DNA of 64,000 nt from Sinomonas sp. ASV486. Lineage in GTDB: Bacteria; Actinomycetota; Actinomycetes; Actinomycetales; Micrococcaceae. The notes under the pieces are model-generated. The model did not search any database. It saw nothing but the letters and a program-made list of their open reading frames with translations, and was not told the DNA's origin. The number at the start of each line of letters is the position of its first letter. The stretch's first letter is position 1. The stretch is from positions 1-64,000 of the forward strand of contig NZ_JAVFJK010000015.1 of the NCBI RefSeq assembly GCF_030908215.1, given 5' to 3'. Made by a program: the position numbers and the translations under genes. Below are positions 7,935 to 16,669 of this stretch, piece after piece.

Positions 7935-8780
7935 TCAGGCGAGGATGTCCTTCGTGGTGAACCTGCCGTAGGCGAGGGCCCCGAAGAACGCGACGTAGCC
8001 GAGCTGGAGCCAGGCGTTCTGCCCGAAGGAGTCCCACGAGATCGGGTCGCGCAGGAAGTCCGCAATCCCGAGCCAGTGGTCCGTGAAGAGCCATGGATGC
8101 AGCCAGTCGAGCTGGTCGAGCGCACCGAGGATCTGCGAGACCACAGCGAGCACGGCGGTCGCGGCCATCGCCCCGACCGGCACACCAGTGAGCGTCGAGG
8201 CGAACAGCCCGATCGCAGCGAGGCCCAACAGCGAGACGGTCACGTAGGCTGCCATGAGCAGGAGCCGGACCAGCGATTCGCCGGGCCCGATCTGCGCCCC
8301 CGACAAGAGCGTGGCCTGTCCGAGTGGGAACAGCACGACGCCCACAAGAACCCCTCCCAGCACGACGGCGAGTCCCGCCGCCGCACAGAACACGGCGGAG
8401 CTGAGGTACTTCACCACGAGCAGCCTGATGCGCCCGACAGGAGCTACGAGCAGATAGCGCAGGGTTCCCAGGCCCGATTCGCCCGCGATCGCATCCCCCG
8501 CGACGACGCTGACGGTCAGCGGCAGGAAGAGGGGGGTGCACACGACCAGCCCCACGACCCCGGCGAAGAGCCCGTTGTTGGTAATCTGGTCCAGGAACAC
8601 GGGGCCCCGCCCGCTCGGGGGCCGTCCAGGGGCGAAGCGAACGGCGAGCCCGATGACCACTGGCACGGCGGCGAGGGCCGCAAGCATCGTCCACGTCCGC
8701 CAGCGCCCGAACAGGACGAGCAGCTCGGAGGCGAGCAGCCTTGCGGTGTGCGAGCCGCGGGCGGTGTCAGCCTCCGACAT
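7935..8780 (-). CDS. ABC transporter permease (ABC-2 type)
   Basis: 281-residue membrane subunit with about six hydrophobic helices and a large first extracytoplasmic segment, the layout of ABC-2 type exporters that pair with NatA-like ATPases. The segment GESGLGTLRYLLVAPVGRIRLLVVKY is the typical amphipathic coupling region of this class. Its ATG overlaps the end of the ATPase gene by 14 nt, so the two are translated together. The substrate cannot be told from sequence; antimicrobial, sodium or lipid export are all known for the family. Confidence 0.9.
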   Translation of the reverse strand: MSEADTARGSHTARLLASELLVLFGRWRTWTMLAALAAVPVVIGLAVRFAPGRPPSGRGPVFLDQITNNGLFAGVVGLVVCTPLFLPLTVSVVAGDAIAGESGLGTLRYLLVAPVGRIRLLVVKYLSSAVFCAAAGLAVVLGGVLVGVVLFPLGQATLLSGAQIGPGESLVRLLLMAAYVTVSLLGLAAIGLFASTLTGVPVGAMAATAVLAVVSQILGALDQLDWLHPWLFTDHWLGIADFLRDPISWDSFGQNAWLQLGYVAFFGALAYGRFTTKDILA

Positions 8781-9780
8781 CGAATCCCTCTCCCGTGAGC
8801 TCGACGAACCGTTCCTCCAGAGTCGTGGCCTCCGCTCTGAACCCGCGTACGCGTACGCCGGCGGCGACGAGCGCCGCGACGACCGCCTCGGGGGCTGCAG
8901 GGGCAGCGGCCCGCGAGGATGCGCCGTCGCCCGCCTCTGCGGCGGGAAGCCCGACCACGGTTCCGGGCCCAGCGGGCTCGATCTCGAGCCCGAGTCCGCG
9001 CAGCACCCCGGCCGCCTCAGATGTATCCGGGGTGAGGACCTCTAGCCGGGGCCGTGCGGCGCCACGGAGCTCGTCCAGCGTGCCCTGAGCCATGAGACGC
9101 CCCGAGCGCAGCACCGCAGCGTGCGAGCAGATCTGCTCGACCTCGGCGAGGAGGTGGCTCGAGATGAAGACGGTGGTGCCGTCGTCGGCGAGGGAACGGA
9201 TGAGGCTTCGGACCTCGCGCGTGCCCTGCGGGTCGAGGCCGTTCGTCGGTTCGTCGAGGACGAGGAGGGCGCGCGGTGACAGGAGCGCCGCCGCGAGGCC
9301 CAGTCGCTGCTTCATGCCCAACGAGTAGGCGTGCACCTTCTTGCCGGCCGCGTGGGAGAGGCCGACGCGCTCGAGCGCTGACCCCACGCGGGCGCGTCGG
9401 GTGCGGGCTGGGGCAAGGGGATCCGCAGTGTCGAGACGGGCGAGGTTCGCCGTGCCGCTCAGGAACGGGTAGAACGCCGGCCCCTCGACGAGAGCCCCCA
9501 CCCGCGGAAGGACACCGCCCGCCGCGCGCGGCATGGGCAATCCGAGGACCTCGGCCTGCCCGGCAGTCGGGGACACGAGGCCGAGCAGCATCCGGATCGT
9601 GGTGGTCTTGCCTGAGCCGTTCGGCCCGAGGAACCCGAACACCGACCCTCTCGGCACAGTCAGGCTCAGGTCATCGACGGCGGCGTGAGCGCCGAACCGC
9701 TTCGTGAGACCGTGCGTCCGGATCGCCGCAGCGCCCTCGCCGTCACCCACGACGCCGTCACCCACGACGCCGTCATCCAT
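8767..9780 (-). CDS. ABC transporter ATP-binding protein (CcmA/NatA type)
   Basis: Cytoplasmic ATPase that powers the permease encoded downstream. It shows Walker A GPNGSGKTTT, the signature segment AYSLGMKQRLGLA, and Walker B LLVLDEPTNGLDP, followed by the H-loop in VFISSHLL. The C-terminal 100 residues are the Ala-rich extension usual for this class. The first 15 residues are GVVGD repeats encoded by three tandem 15-bp units (9741-9785), and no clear ribosome binding site precedes the ATG at 9780, so the true start may be a GTG within the repeats nearer the conserved IRTHGLTKRFG. It follows a LolA-like gene 30 nt upstream. Confidence 0.92.
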   Translation of the reverse strand: MDDGVVGDGVVGDGEGAAAIRTHGLTKRFGAHAAVDDLSLTVPRGSVFGFLGPNGSGKTTTIRMLLGLVSPTAGQAEVLGLPMPRAAGGVLPRVGALVEGPAFYPFLSGTANLARLDTADPLAPARTRRARVGSALERVGLSHAAGKKVHAYSLGMKQRLGLAAALLSPRALLVLDEPTNGLDPQGTREVRSLIRSLADDGTTVFISSHLLAEVEQICSHAAVLRSGRLMAQGTLDELRGAARPRLEVLTPDTSEAAGVLRGLGLEIEPAGPGTVVGLPAAEAGDGASSRAAAPAAPEAVVAALVAAGVRVRGFRAEATTLEERFVELTGEGFDVGG

Positions 9781-9785
9781 GACGC
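9741..9785. repeat. Three tandem 15-bp units at the start of the ABC ATPase gene
   Basis: CGTCACCCACGACGC occurs twice exactly and once with two changes. On the minus strand it encodes GVVGD repeats and covers the proposed start codon. Confidence 0.85.
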
Positions 9786-9810
9786 CGCTCTCGGCGGCCC
9801 GCAGTCGCCG

Positions 9811-10917
9811 TCACTTCGCAGTGGTGCCCGAGGCCTTGGCCTCGAGCGTCGACGCCGGGACCGCCCCGGCGAGGACCCGACCGTCGTTCGCGAGGAAGAC
9901 CGTGAACAGCGACGACGAGATCACCCGTCCGCCGGCGGCGGGGGTGGACAGCTGCTTCACGAGGGGCTGATCGGTGAAGCCCGCCGGAACCTTGTCCTTC
10001 GGGATCACGACGACGGCGTCCCACCCCTGAGGCGTGCCGGCGGCCGGCTTCTGCGACGGGTCCTTTTGCGGGTGGTCCTTCTGCGCCTGACTCGCCGCAC
10101 CCGGCGACGCGGGCAGCCGCTGTTCAGTGATCTTCGCGCCGGGCGGCGGACTGAACGCGAACACCGAAGCGTCCGGCGCCTTGAGGTCCAGCTGGGTGTA
10201 GGCGGCATGGAATGCGGGCGCCTGCTGGCCCTTGGCGAAGACGTCGACGGCCAGGGGGAGCCCGGTCTGGGCCTCGACTGCGATCTTCACCCGGGCAATG
10301 AGCGTTCCGGAGGCCTTGGGCGTCAGGACGAGGGTGTAGGAGCTGTGCCCCGCCACCGCCGTCGGTGCGCCGAGCGAGACGTCGGTGCTCGCATCCGCTG
10401 CGGCGAGGAACCGCTGGGCGAGCTGCTCAGGGGTCATCGCCGGCGTGCCCGGCGCTGTCTCGGCCGATCCGGCCGGGAGAGTCACGTGGGTCACGGTGTT
10501 CGCCGAGGAATCATAGGTCCAGGCGTCCGAGCCGTTGCGGATGGCATCGCGCTCGGCGAGCTGGTCCATGACCTGGACGCGGATCCTGGCAGGCCCGTCT
10601 GCGTAGACCTTCGCGGTGTGCGGCACCGTGAGGAGCTCGAGGAGCGCGGCTTCGGAGCCGAGGGTCGAGCTGCCTTTCGCTGCGCCGAGCGCCTGGCCGG
10701 GGATCGACGGCAGGCCGAGGTCTGCGGTCTCCTCGAGCGTTCCGGAGAACTGCCGGGCGGTGTGGCCCGCGGCGAGGGCAAGGACCTGCGCGGGGGTGGC
10801 AGGAGGCGGCGGGGACACCGCGGTCGCCCCTGATGCGAGCAGCCCCATGGCCACGACGGCCGGGACCGCGGCGGCCGGGATCCAACGGACCCAACGGCGG
10901 TTCACAGTGACCTGCAT
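9811..10917 (-). CDS. LolA/MucB-like exported protein
   Basis: 368 residues with an N-terminal signal-like helix (basic MQVTVNRRWVRW, then a hydrophobic stretch to about residue 33). The remainder resembles the LolA/RseB-type half-barrel proteins of actinobacteria, often annotated as outer membrane lipoprotein carrier-like or DUF2092. No lipobox cysteine is visible, so it is either secreted or held by an uncleaved anchor. The C-terminal segment has a polar Gln/Lys/Pro linker (residues about 280-300). GGGGAGG 6 nt before the ATG supports the start. Encoded directly before the ABC exporter, it may bind the same hydrophobic substrate or act in envelope sensing; this is inference. Confidence 0.75.
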   Translation of the reverse strand: MQVTVNRRWVRWIPAAAVPAVVAMGLLASGATAVSPPPPATPAQVLALAAGHTARQFSGTLEETADLGLPSIPGQALGAAKGSSTLGSEAALLELLTVPHTAKVYADGPARIRVQVMDQLAERDAIRNGSDAWTYDSSANTVTHVTLPAGSAETAPGTPAMTPEQLAQRFLAAADASTDVSLGAPTAVAGHSSYTLVLTPKASGTLIARVKIAVEAQTGLPLAVDVFAKGQQAPAFHAAYTQLDLKAPDASVFAFSPPPGAKITEQRLPASPGAASQAQKDHPQKDPSQKPAAGTPQGWDAVVVIPKDKVPAGFTDQPLVKQLSTPAAGGRVISSSLFTVFLANDGRVLAGAVPASTLEAKASGTTAK

Positions 10918-11013
10918 GACGACCTCCCCGATGACTCTGCTTCAACGCTACGCCGCCTGCACGCACGTGTCGTCATCCTCGAGAGGGATCTGACGTCGGT
11001 GCCGTCTGGCCCG

Positions 11014-11301
11014 TCAGCCCCCGGCGAAGGGCGGAAGCACGTCCACGACGTCGCCGTCCGCGAGCCCGCGGGAGCGGTCCTTCGCCGCGACCTCGTTGAC
11101 CAGGAACGAGCACCTCCGCAGCACGTCGGCGAGCGCCGGCGCGGTGGTCGGGGTGCCCGCCCCACCAGCCGGAACGCGGACGACGGCGAGCGCTGCTTCG
11201 AGCGCGTCGCCCAGGGTCGCGCCGTCGGGCGCCTCGAGGGGCTCCTCGCCGACGCCGGCGGCGGCCTGGGCCGCGGCGTAGTACCGCAGGGTGATTTGCA
11301 C
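11014..11301 (-). CDS. moaD: MoaD/ThiS family sulfur carrier protein
   Basis: 95-residue ubiquitin-like protein ending in Gly-Gly (PPFAGG), the C-terminus that is adenylylated and thiocarboxylated to donate sulfur. As the small subunit of molybdopterin synthase it would pair with MoaE (encoded at 16653) to turn precursor Z into molybdopterin. The GTG start has AGGAG 6 nt upstream. It lies 46 nt after moaA in the same direction, which supports MoaD rather than ThiS. The internal FLVNEVAAKDRSRGLADGD block is the typical MoaD beta-grasp core. Confidence 0.88.
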   Translation of the reverse strand: MQITLRYYAAAQAAAGVGEEPLEAPDGATLGDALEAALAVVRVPAGGAGTPTTAPALADVLRRCSFLVNEVAAKDRSRGLADGDVVDVLPPFAGG

Positions 11302-11347
11302 TGCTGCTCCTCAAGATGCCGAAAGATGCCGAGGGGTTCGGGCCCCG

Positions 11348-12490
11348 TCAGCCGCCGATCGCGGACATCGACCGGTCGGGCTGGACAAAATCATCGGCGC
11401 CGAGCCCCGTGTGGCCCATGCCGTGTGCCTTGGGCTTGAGCCACATGGCCTCCTGCCACCGCTGCGCGACCTCCTCGTCGGTCGCGCCGGAGCGCAGGAG
11501 TCCGCGGAGGTCCACCTCCTCGTGGGAGAAGAGGCAGCTCATGACCTTGCCCTCGGCCGTGATGCGCGTGCGCTTGCAGTCCGAGCAGAACGGCTCGGTG
11601 ACGGAGGCGATGATGCCTACCGTCCCGAGCGCCGGGCCCTGACCGCCCGAGGAGGGCGCGCCGTCGCGCGTCTCGCCGTCCAGGGGGCGGACCTCGAACC
11701 GCTCCGCGGGCGCGCCGTCACGGGCCCGCGGGTCGGGGGAGAGGCGGAAGCGCGTCGAGAGGACCTCGCGGACCTCGCCGGCGGTGACCATTCCCCGTCG
11801 GGTCCAGCCGTGGTCCGCGTCGAGCGGCATCTGTTCGATGAACCGCAGCTCGTATCCGCGCTCGAGGCACCACGCCAAGAGCTCCGGCGCATCGGCATCG
11901 TTGATGCCGCGCATGAGGACCGCGTTGATCTTGACCGGCCCGAGTCCAGCGGCGGCGGCCGCCTCGATGCCCGCGAGAACGCGGTCGAAGAACGGCCGGC
12001 GGGCCAGCTGGGCGAAGGTCTCGGGGTGCAGCGTGTCGAGCGAGACGTTGATGCGCGACAGGCCGGCCTCCTTGAGCGGCGCGGCCTTCGCGTCAAGGCC
12101 CACGGCGTTCGTGGTCAGGGCGATCGGCAGGTCCGGATGGGCTGCGCGCAGGGCGGCGACGATGTCCACCAGATCCGCGCGGACGAGCGGCTCGCCGCCC
12201 GTGAGCCGGAGCTCGCGCACCCCCAGCAGGCGGACGCCGATTCCCACGACACGTGTGATCTCGTCCGCGGAGAGGACCGCGTCCTTGGCGAGCCACGGCA
12301 GCCCCTCGGCCGGCATGCAGTACGAGCAGCGCAGGTTGCATTTGTCCGTGAGGGAGAGCCGCATATCCGTAGCGACCCGCCCGAACCGGTCTACGAGGCT
12401 GGGAAAGCCGTCAGGCCTGTCCGCCGCGCGCGGGTCCGCACGCGGCGCGTCCGAGGCACGCAGTCGCGGGATGCCGAGCTCAACAGTCAT
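11348..12490 (-). CDS. moaA: GTP 3',8-cyclase MoaA
   Basis: Radical SAM enzyme that, with MoaC, converts GTP to cyclic pyranopterin monophosphate. The CxxxCxxC cluster is C51, C55 and C58 (in DKCNLRCSYCMP); the C-terminal cluster cysteines are in FCSDCKRTR and MSCLFSHE. The protein ends in Gly-Gly (AIGG), the conserved tail needed for activity. Length 380 residues. The frame is open to 12610, but ATG 12490 is preceded at 6 nt by TACCGT, a leaderless -10, and gives a family-like N-terminus. It is divergent from the molybdoenzyme gene. Confidence 0.95.
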   Translation of the reverse strand: MTVELGIPRLRASDAPRADPRAADRPDGFPSLVDRFGRVATDMRLSLTDKCNLRCSYCMPAEGLPWLAKDAVLSADEITRVVGIGVRLLGVRELRLTGGEPLVRADLVDIVAALRAAHPDLPIALTTNAVGLDAKAAPLKEAGLSRINVSLDTLHPETFAQLARRPFFDRVLAGIEAAAAAGLGPVKINAVLMRGINDADAPELLAWCLERGYELRFIEQMPLDADHGWTRRGMVTAGEVREVLSTRFRLSPDPRARDGAPAERFEVRPLDGETRDGAPSSGGQGPALGTVGIIASVTEPFCSDCKRTRITAEGKVMSCLFSHEEVDLRGLLRSGATDEEVAQRWQEAMWLKPKAHGMGHTGLGADDFVQPDRSMSAIGG

Positions 12491-12496
12491 GCATCT

Positions 12497-12502
12497 ACGG
12501 TA
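12497..12502 (-). promoter_or_regulatory. -10 element of a leaderless moaA promoter
   Basis: On the minus strand TACCGT ends 6 nt before the moaA ATG. It faces away from the promoter of the molybdoenzyme gene about 100 bp away. Confidence 0.5.
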
Positions 12503-12598
12503 CGCCAGTGGGACGGGCCACGTGCTGGACAGCGCGTTACCCGGTGGGGCGTCACCGTGACGTAAGGAATCGGCCGGAGTGGCGGTGCCTCGCACACC

Positions 12599-12604
12599 TA
12601 TTCT
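12599..12604 (+). promoter_or_regulatory. -10 element of a leaderless promoter for the molybdoenzyme operon
   Basis: TATTCT ends 6 nt before the ATG at 12611. Confidence 0.6.
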
Positions 12605-12610
12605 GGACAC

Positions 12611-14323
12611 ATGAGCCTCGAGCCCCGTCCTGCCGCGCCCCCCGGGCGGTCCGCGACGCGGGGCCGCACGGTGTTCGCGGCCCTCGCCGGTGTGCTTGCG
12701 GCGGCCGCGGGGGTGCTTGCGGGTGAGCTGGGCGCGGCCCTCGTGAGCCCGTCGCTGAGCCCGGTCTCCGCTGTGGGAGGCGCCGTCGTCGACTTCGCCC
12801 CGCCCGCAGCGAAGGACTGGGCCATCCAGGCCTTCGGCACCGGGGACAAGGCGTTCCTCGTCACCGTCATCGCGATCGTCATCGCGCTCTTGGGGGCCGC
12901 TGCGGGTTTGCTCGAACTGCGCCGCGCGGGGTTGGGGGTGGGGCTCGCTGGCCTGATCGGGCTCGTGGGCCTGGCCGCGGTGGCGACGCGTTCACTCTCC
13001 TCGGCACCCGCGTGGGTGTGCGCGCTGATCGCCGGGGCCGTCGCGATGTCGTTGGTGCGCTGGCTCGTGGGCCGGCTGCGGCGCGAAGCGACGGCGGGCA
13101 CAGCGCACGACGCCGCCGGCGCGCGGCCCGCGTCGATGGAGCCTTCCGCGTCGGTGGAGTCTCCCGCGTCGGTGGAGCCTCCAAGTTCGGCGGAGTTTCC
13201 CACGTCGGCGCGGCCGACAGGTCCAGTGCCGGAGGGCTGGGGGACTGCCCGATTCCCACGCCGCGGCTTCCTGCGGGCCTTTGCCGGGACGGCCGTCGTC
13301 GTCGCGCTGGGAGGTGCGGTCACCGCCGTCGTGCGCGGGGCCTCGCTGGCCGCAGCCGCCGCGCGCGAGGCGCTCCGCCTCCCGACGCCCGCGGATCCGG
13401 CCCCGGCGATCCCCACAGGCGCCGAGGTCGGTGTGCACGGCGTGTCGCCCCTGGTGACCGCCAACCCGGACTTCTACCGGATCGACACGGCCTTCGTGGT
13501 CCCCTCCGTGGACGCCACCGGCTGGCGGCTCGCGGTCACCGGCCTCGTCGACCATCCGCTGACGATCACGTGGCAGGAACTCCTCGCGCAGCCGCTCGTG
13601 GAGCGTTACGTGACGCTCACGTGCGTGTCTAACGAGGTGGGGGGCACGCTCATCGGCAACGCGCGATGGCTCGGATGGCCCGTCCGCGAGCTGCTCGCGA
13701 GGGCCCAGCCCCAGTCCGGGGCGGACATGGTGCTCTCCCGCAGCGTCGACGGTTTCACCGCCGGCACCCCGCTCGAGGCCCTCACCGACCCCGGACGGGA
13801 CGCGCTCCTCGCCGTCGCGATGAACGGAGAGCCGCTCCCGCCCGAGCACGGCTTCCCCGTTCGCCTCGTGGTGCCGGGACTGTACGGCTACGTGTCCGCC
13901 ACGAAATGGGTGACTGAGCTCAAGGTCACCACCTTCGCGGCAGACACGGCCTACTGGAGCACGCGCGGCTGGAGCGAGAAGGGCCCCGTCAAGACCGCGT
14001 CGCGCATCGACGTCCCGCGCCGGGGAACGCGTGTCGCAGCGGGGGATGTCACGGTGGCCGGGGTTGCCTGGGCGCAGCATCGCGGCATCGCCCTCGTCGA
14101 GGTGAAGGTGGACGACGGCGCGTGGCAGCCCGCGCGGCTCGGCACCGGGATATCCCGGGATACTTGGTACCAATGGGCCGCATCGGTCCGGCTCGCGCCC
14201 GGCCAGCACCGGGTCGCCGTCCGTGCGACCGACGGCGACGGCCAGGTCCAGACCCCCAACGTAGCCCCGCCCGCCCCGGACGGCGCGACGGGCTACGACA
14301 TCATTGAGCTGGAGGCCACATGA
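12611..14323 (+). CDS. Membrane-anchored molybdopterin oxidoreductase, sulfite oxidase family
   Basis: 570 residues. Four hydrophobic helices fill the first 160 residues, then a low-complexity linker with Ser/Pro/Glu repeats. An internal twin-arginine motif, RRGFLRAF (R217-R218), follows with a fifth helix, and the rest is an extracytoplasmic sulfite-oxidase fold. Cys338 (in TLTCVSNEVGG) is the expected molybdenum ligand, and residues 450-570 match the Mo-co dimerisation domain. The even number of helices before the Tat motif places it in the cytoplasm, as required. Electron donor and substrate are unknown; family members oxidise sulfite or reduce methionine sulfoxide. It heads moeA-moaC-mog-moaE (4-nt overlap) and is predicted to be leaderless. 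Confidence 0.88.
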   Translation: MSLEPRPAAPPGRSATRGRTVFAALAGVLAAAAGVLAGELGAALVSPSLSPVSAVGGAVVDFAPPAAKDWAIQAFGTGDKAFLVTVIAIVIALLGAAAGLLELRRAGLGVGLAGLIGLVGLAAVATRSLSSAPAWVCALIAGAVAMSLVRWLVGRLRREATAGTAHDAAGARPASMEPSASVESPASVEPPSSAEFPTSARPTGPVPEGWGTARFPRRGFLRAFAGTAVVVALGGAVTAVVRGASLAAAAAREALRLPTPADPAPAIPTGAEVGVHGVSPLVTANPDFYRIDTAFVVPSVDATGWRLAVTGLVDHPLTITWQELLAQPLVERYVTLTCVSNEVGGTLIGNARWLGWPVRELLARAQPQSGADMVLSRSVDGFTAGTPLEALTDPGRDALLAVAMNGEPLPPEHGFPVRLVVPGLYGYVSATKWVTELKVTTFAADTAYWSTRGWSEKGPVKTASRIDVPRRGTRVAAGDVTVAGVAWAQHRGIALVEVKVDDGAWQPARLGTGISRDTWYQWAASVRLAPGQHRVAVRATDGDGQVQTPNVAPPAPDGATGYDIIELEAT

Positions 14324-15654
14324 CAGAGCCCGCGGCGGGCACCGGCCCCGCGCACGTCCACAACCATCTGGAGACCGGGACGGGCAAGGGCGTCCACGAG
14401 AACGCCGGGGCAGGGCACCGGAGCGCACAGGAGCGCCGGAGCGTCCAAGAGCACCGCGCACGGATCGCCGCACTGATCGCGCCGCTGGCTGCGCGGCCAC
14501 TCGAGCGGCTGCCGCTCCGTGCGGCGCTGGGCACGGCTCTGGGCTCCGACCTCGTGGCGCCCGTGGACCTGCCCCCGTTCGACAATTCGCAGATGGACGG
14601 TTTCGCGGTCCGGTCCGTTGACTTCGAGGGGACTGTAGGCGGGGGAGTACGGGAGTTCACGGTCGGGGCAGCCATTCCTGCAGGTGCGGTGCCTGTGCCG
14701 CTCGCCCCGGGGCACGCTGCGCCCATCATGACCGGGGCGATGATGCCCGAGGGTGCGGACGCCGTAGTACCCGTCGAGCGGGCCGAGCCGCCCAAGTTCC
14801 CCGAGGAGGGCGCAACGGTGTCCCTCCCCTCCGTGGAGGCGGGCACCTACGTGCGGCGCACCGGGAGCGACGTGGCCGCGGGCGCCGTCGTGCTCGCGGC
14901 CGGCACCGCGATGGGGGCTCCCCAGATCGGCCTCGCCGCCGGCCTCGGCCTCTCAACGGTGCCTGTGCGCCGTCCGGTGCGGATCACGCTCCTGAGCACC
15001 GGTGCCGAGCTGGCTACCGCCGGCGCGCGGCTGGCGCCCGGACAGATCTATGACGCGAACGGGATGCTCCTGTGGGCCGCCCTGCGCGAGGCAGGGATTG
15101 CGGCCGCGAACGTGGCTGTGCGCAGCGACGATCCCGATGAGCTGCGGCGCGAACTCGAGAGGCTCGCGGGGCTCGAGGGGGAGGCGCGGCCGGACGTCGT
15201 CATCACCACGGGAGGCGTCTCGAAGGGCGCGTTCGAGGCGACCAAGCTCGCCCTCGACGGGCACGACGTTGAGTTCGCCCACCTCGCGATGCAGCCCGGC
15301 GGTCCGCAGGGCCTCGGGACCTTCGAGGGACTGCCGGTCGTCGCCTTCCCCGGGAATCCCGTGAGCTGCTGGATCTCGTGGGAAGTGCTCCTGCGCCCCG
15401 TCCTCGCCGAGCTCTTCGGTGCGCCGCGGGGCCGGCGCCGCCTGAGGGCGCCGCTGGCCGAGGCGCTCACGTCGCCGCCCGGGAAGCTCCAGGTGCGGCG
15501 CGCCAGGCTGCGCGCCGACGGATGCGTCGAACTCGTCGGGGGGCCGGGCTCGCACCTCCTCGGCGCCCTCGCGGCCTCGGACGCCCTCGCCATGGTGCCC
15601 GATGGCGTCACCGAGCTCGAGGTCGGCGCCGAGGTGGAAGTATGGCTCACGTGA
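14320..15654 (+). CDS. moeA: Molybdopterin molybdenumtransferase MoeA
   Basis: Inserts molybdate into adenylylated molybdopterin. The 444-residue protein has the MoeA landmarks [29 protein letters not shown], the molybdate/MPT-binding [11 protein letters not shown], and [12 protein letters not shown], followed by a C-terminal domain IV. The first 40 residues (His/Thr/Gly-rich) are an extra N-terminal extension. Its ATG overlaps the stop of the molybdoenzyme gene (ATGA), so cofactor supply and the enzyme that uses it are translated together. It overlaps moaC by 13 nt downstream. Confidence 0.95.
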   Translation: MTEPAAGTGPAHVHNHLETGTGKGVHENAGAGHRSAQERRSVQEHRARIAALIAPLAARPLERLPLRAALGTALGSDLVAPVDLPPFDNSQMDGFAVRSVDFEGTVGGGVREFTVGAAIPAGAVPVPLAPGHAAPIMTGAMMPEGADAVVPVERAEPPKFPEEGATVSLPSVEAGTYVRRTGSDVAAGAVVLAAGTAMGAPQIGLAAGLGLSTVPVRRPVRITLLSTGAELATAGARLAPGQIYDANGMLLWAALREAGIAAANVAVRSDDPDELRRELERLAGLEGEARPDVVITTGGVSKGAFEATKLALDGHDVEFAHLAMQPGGPQGLGTFEGLPVVAFPGNPVSCWISWEVLLRPVLAELFGAPRGRRRLRAPLAEALTSPPGKLQVRRARLRADGCVELVGGPGSHLLGALAASDALAMVPDGVTELEVGAEVEVWLT

Positions 15655-16175
15655 ATGACACCCCGCAGAATCCGCCCACTCCGCCGCGAGGCTCCGGTCC
15701 CCGGCTCACCCACGTGCGCGCGGACGGCAGTGCACACATGGTCGATGTGAGCGGCAAGCTGGAAACCACGCGCGAGGCCACGGCCCAGGCGGTCCTGACA
15801 ACCACGCCCGAGGTCATGGCGCTCCTCACGGAGGGCGGCCTGCCCAAGGGCGATGCGTTCGCGGTGGCTCGGGTCGCAGGCATCATGGCGGCCAAGAAGA
15901 CCCCTGAACTCATCCCGCTGTGCCATCCGCTGCCGCTCACCAAGGTCACGGTCGACTTCGAGTCGGGCTCCACCTCGGTGACCGTGCTCGCGACCGTCAA
16001 GACCCGTGGCGTGACGGGGGTAGAGATGGAGGCCCTCACCGCCGCGTCGATTGCGGCCCTCGGTGTCTACGACATGGTCAAGGCGGTCGACAAACACGCG
16101 GTCATCTCCGAAGTCAAGGTCCTCGCGAAGTCCGGGGGCAAGAGCGGGGACTGGACGCTCGGGGAGACCCGATGA
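15642..16175 (+). CDS. moaC: Cyclic pyranopterin monophosphate synthase MoaC
   Basis: Acts after MoaA to form cyclic pyranopterin monophosphate. Signature blocks are [18 protein letters not shown], with the conserved His/Pro substrate pocket, and [27 protein letters not shown] with catalytic Lys and Asp. Length is 177 residues with a Pro-rich N-terminus of about 20. ATG 15642 follows GAGGTGGAAG by 2-3 nt and overlaps moeA; an in-frame GTG at 15651 is an alternative. Overlap with mog at the 3' end (ATGA-type) indicates tight coupling. Confidence 0.95.
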   Translation: MAHVNDTPQNPPTPPRGSGPRLTHVRADGSAHMVDVSGKLETTREATAQAVLTTTPEVMALLTEGGLPKGDAFAVARVAGIMAAKKTPELIPLCHPLPLTKVTVDFESGSTSVTVLATVKTRGVTGVEMEALTAASIAALGVYDMVKAVDKHAVISEVKVLAKSGGKSGDWTLGETR

Positions 16176-16669
16176 GCCCGCTCAGGCGCGCAGGAATCAT
16201 CATTGCCTCGACGCGCGCGGCGACGGGCGTGTACGAGGACCGGACGGGTCCGGTCATTGCCGACTGGCTCGCAGAGCATAGCTTCGAGGTCATCCCGGCC
16301 GCCGTGGTTCCGGACGGCCCCAGCGTCGGGGCGGCCCTGCGGGCGCTGCTCGCGCTCGAGCCCGCGCTCATCGTCACGAGCGGGGGCACCGGCCTGAGCC
16401 CCGACGACGTCACGCCTGAGGAGACGCTGCCCCTGCTCGACCGCGAGGTCCCGGGCCTTATGGAGGCCATTCGGGCCGCCGGACTGGACAAGACGCCGCT
16501 TGCCGCTCTGTCCCGCGGGTACGCGGGCATCGCGGGGGGGACCTTTGTGGTGAACCTTCCCGGCTCGCCGTCGGGTGTCATGGACGGGCTGTCCGTTCTC
16601 GACCCGATCATTGGACACGTCTGCGACCAGGTCGCGGGAAGGGGAGGCAGCCATGACCATGCCGAGTGA
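16172..16669 (+). CDS. mog: MogA/MoaB family molybdenum cofactor biosynthesis protein
   Basis: 165 residues of the MoCF-binding fold that adenylylates molybdopterin before MoeA acts. It has the family motif [17 protein letters not shown] and the second block [23 protein letters not shown]. Together with MoeA it completes molybdenum insertion; the two are fused in some organisms but separate here. The ATG overlaps the moaC stop, and the 3' end overlaps moaE by 17 nt. A Mog versus MoaB name cannot be settled from sequence alone. Confidence 0.9.
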   Translation: MSPLRRAGIIIASTRAATGVYEDRTGPVIADWLAEHSFEVIPAAVVPDGPSVGAALRALLALEPALIVTSGGTGLSPDDVTPEETLPLLDREVPGLMEAIRAAGLDKTPLAALSRGYAGIAGGTFVVNLPGSPSGVMDGLSVLDPIIGHVCDQVAGRGGSHDHAE

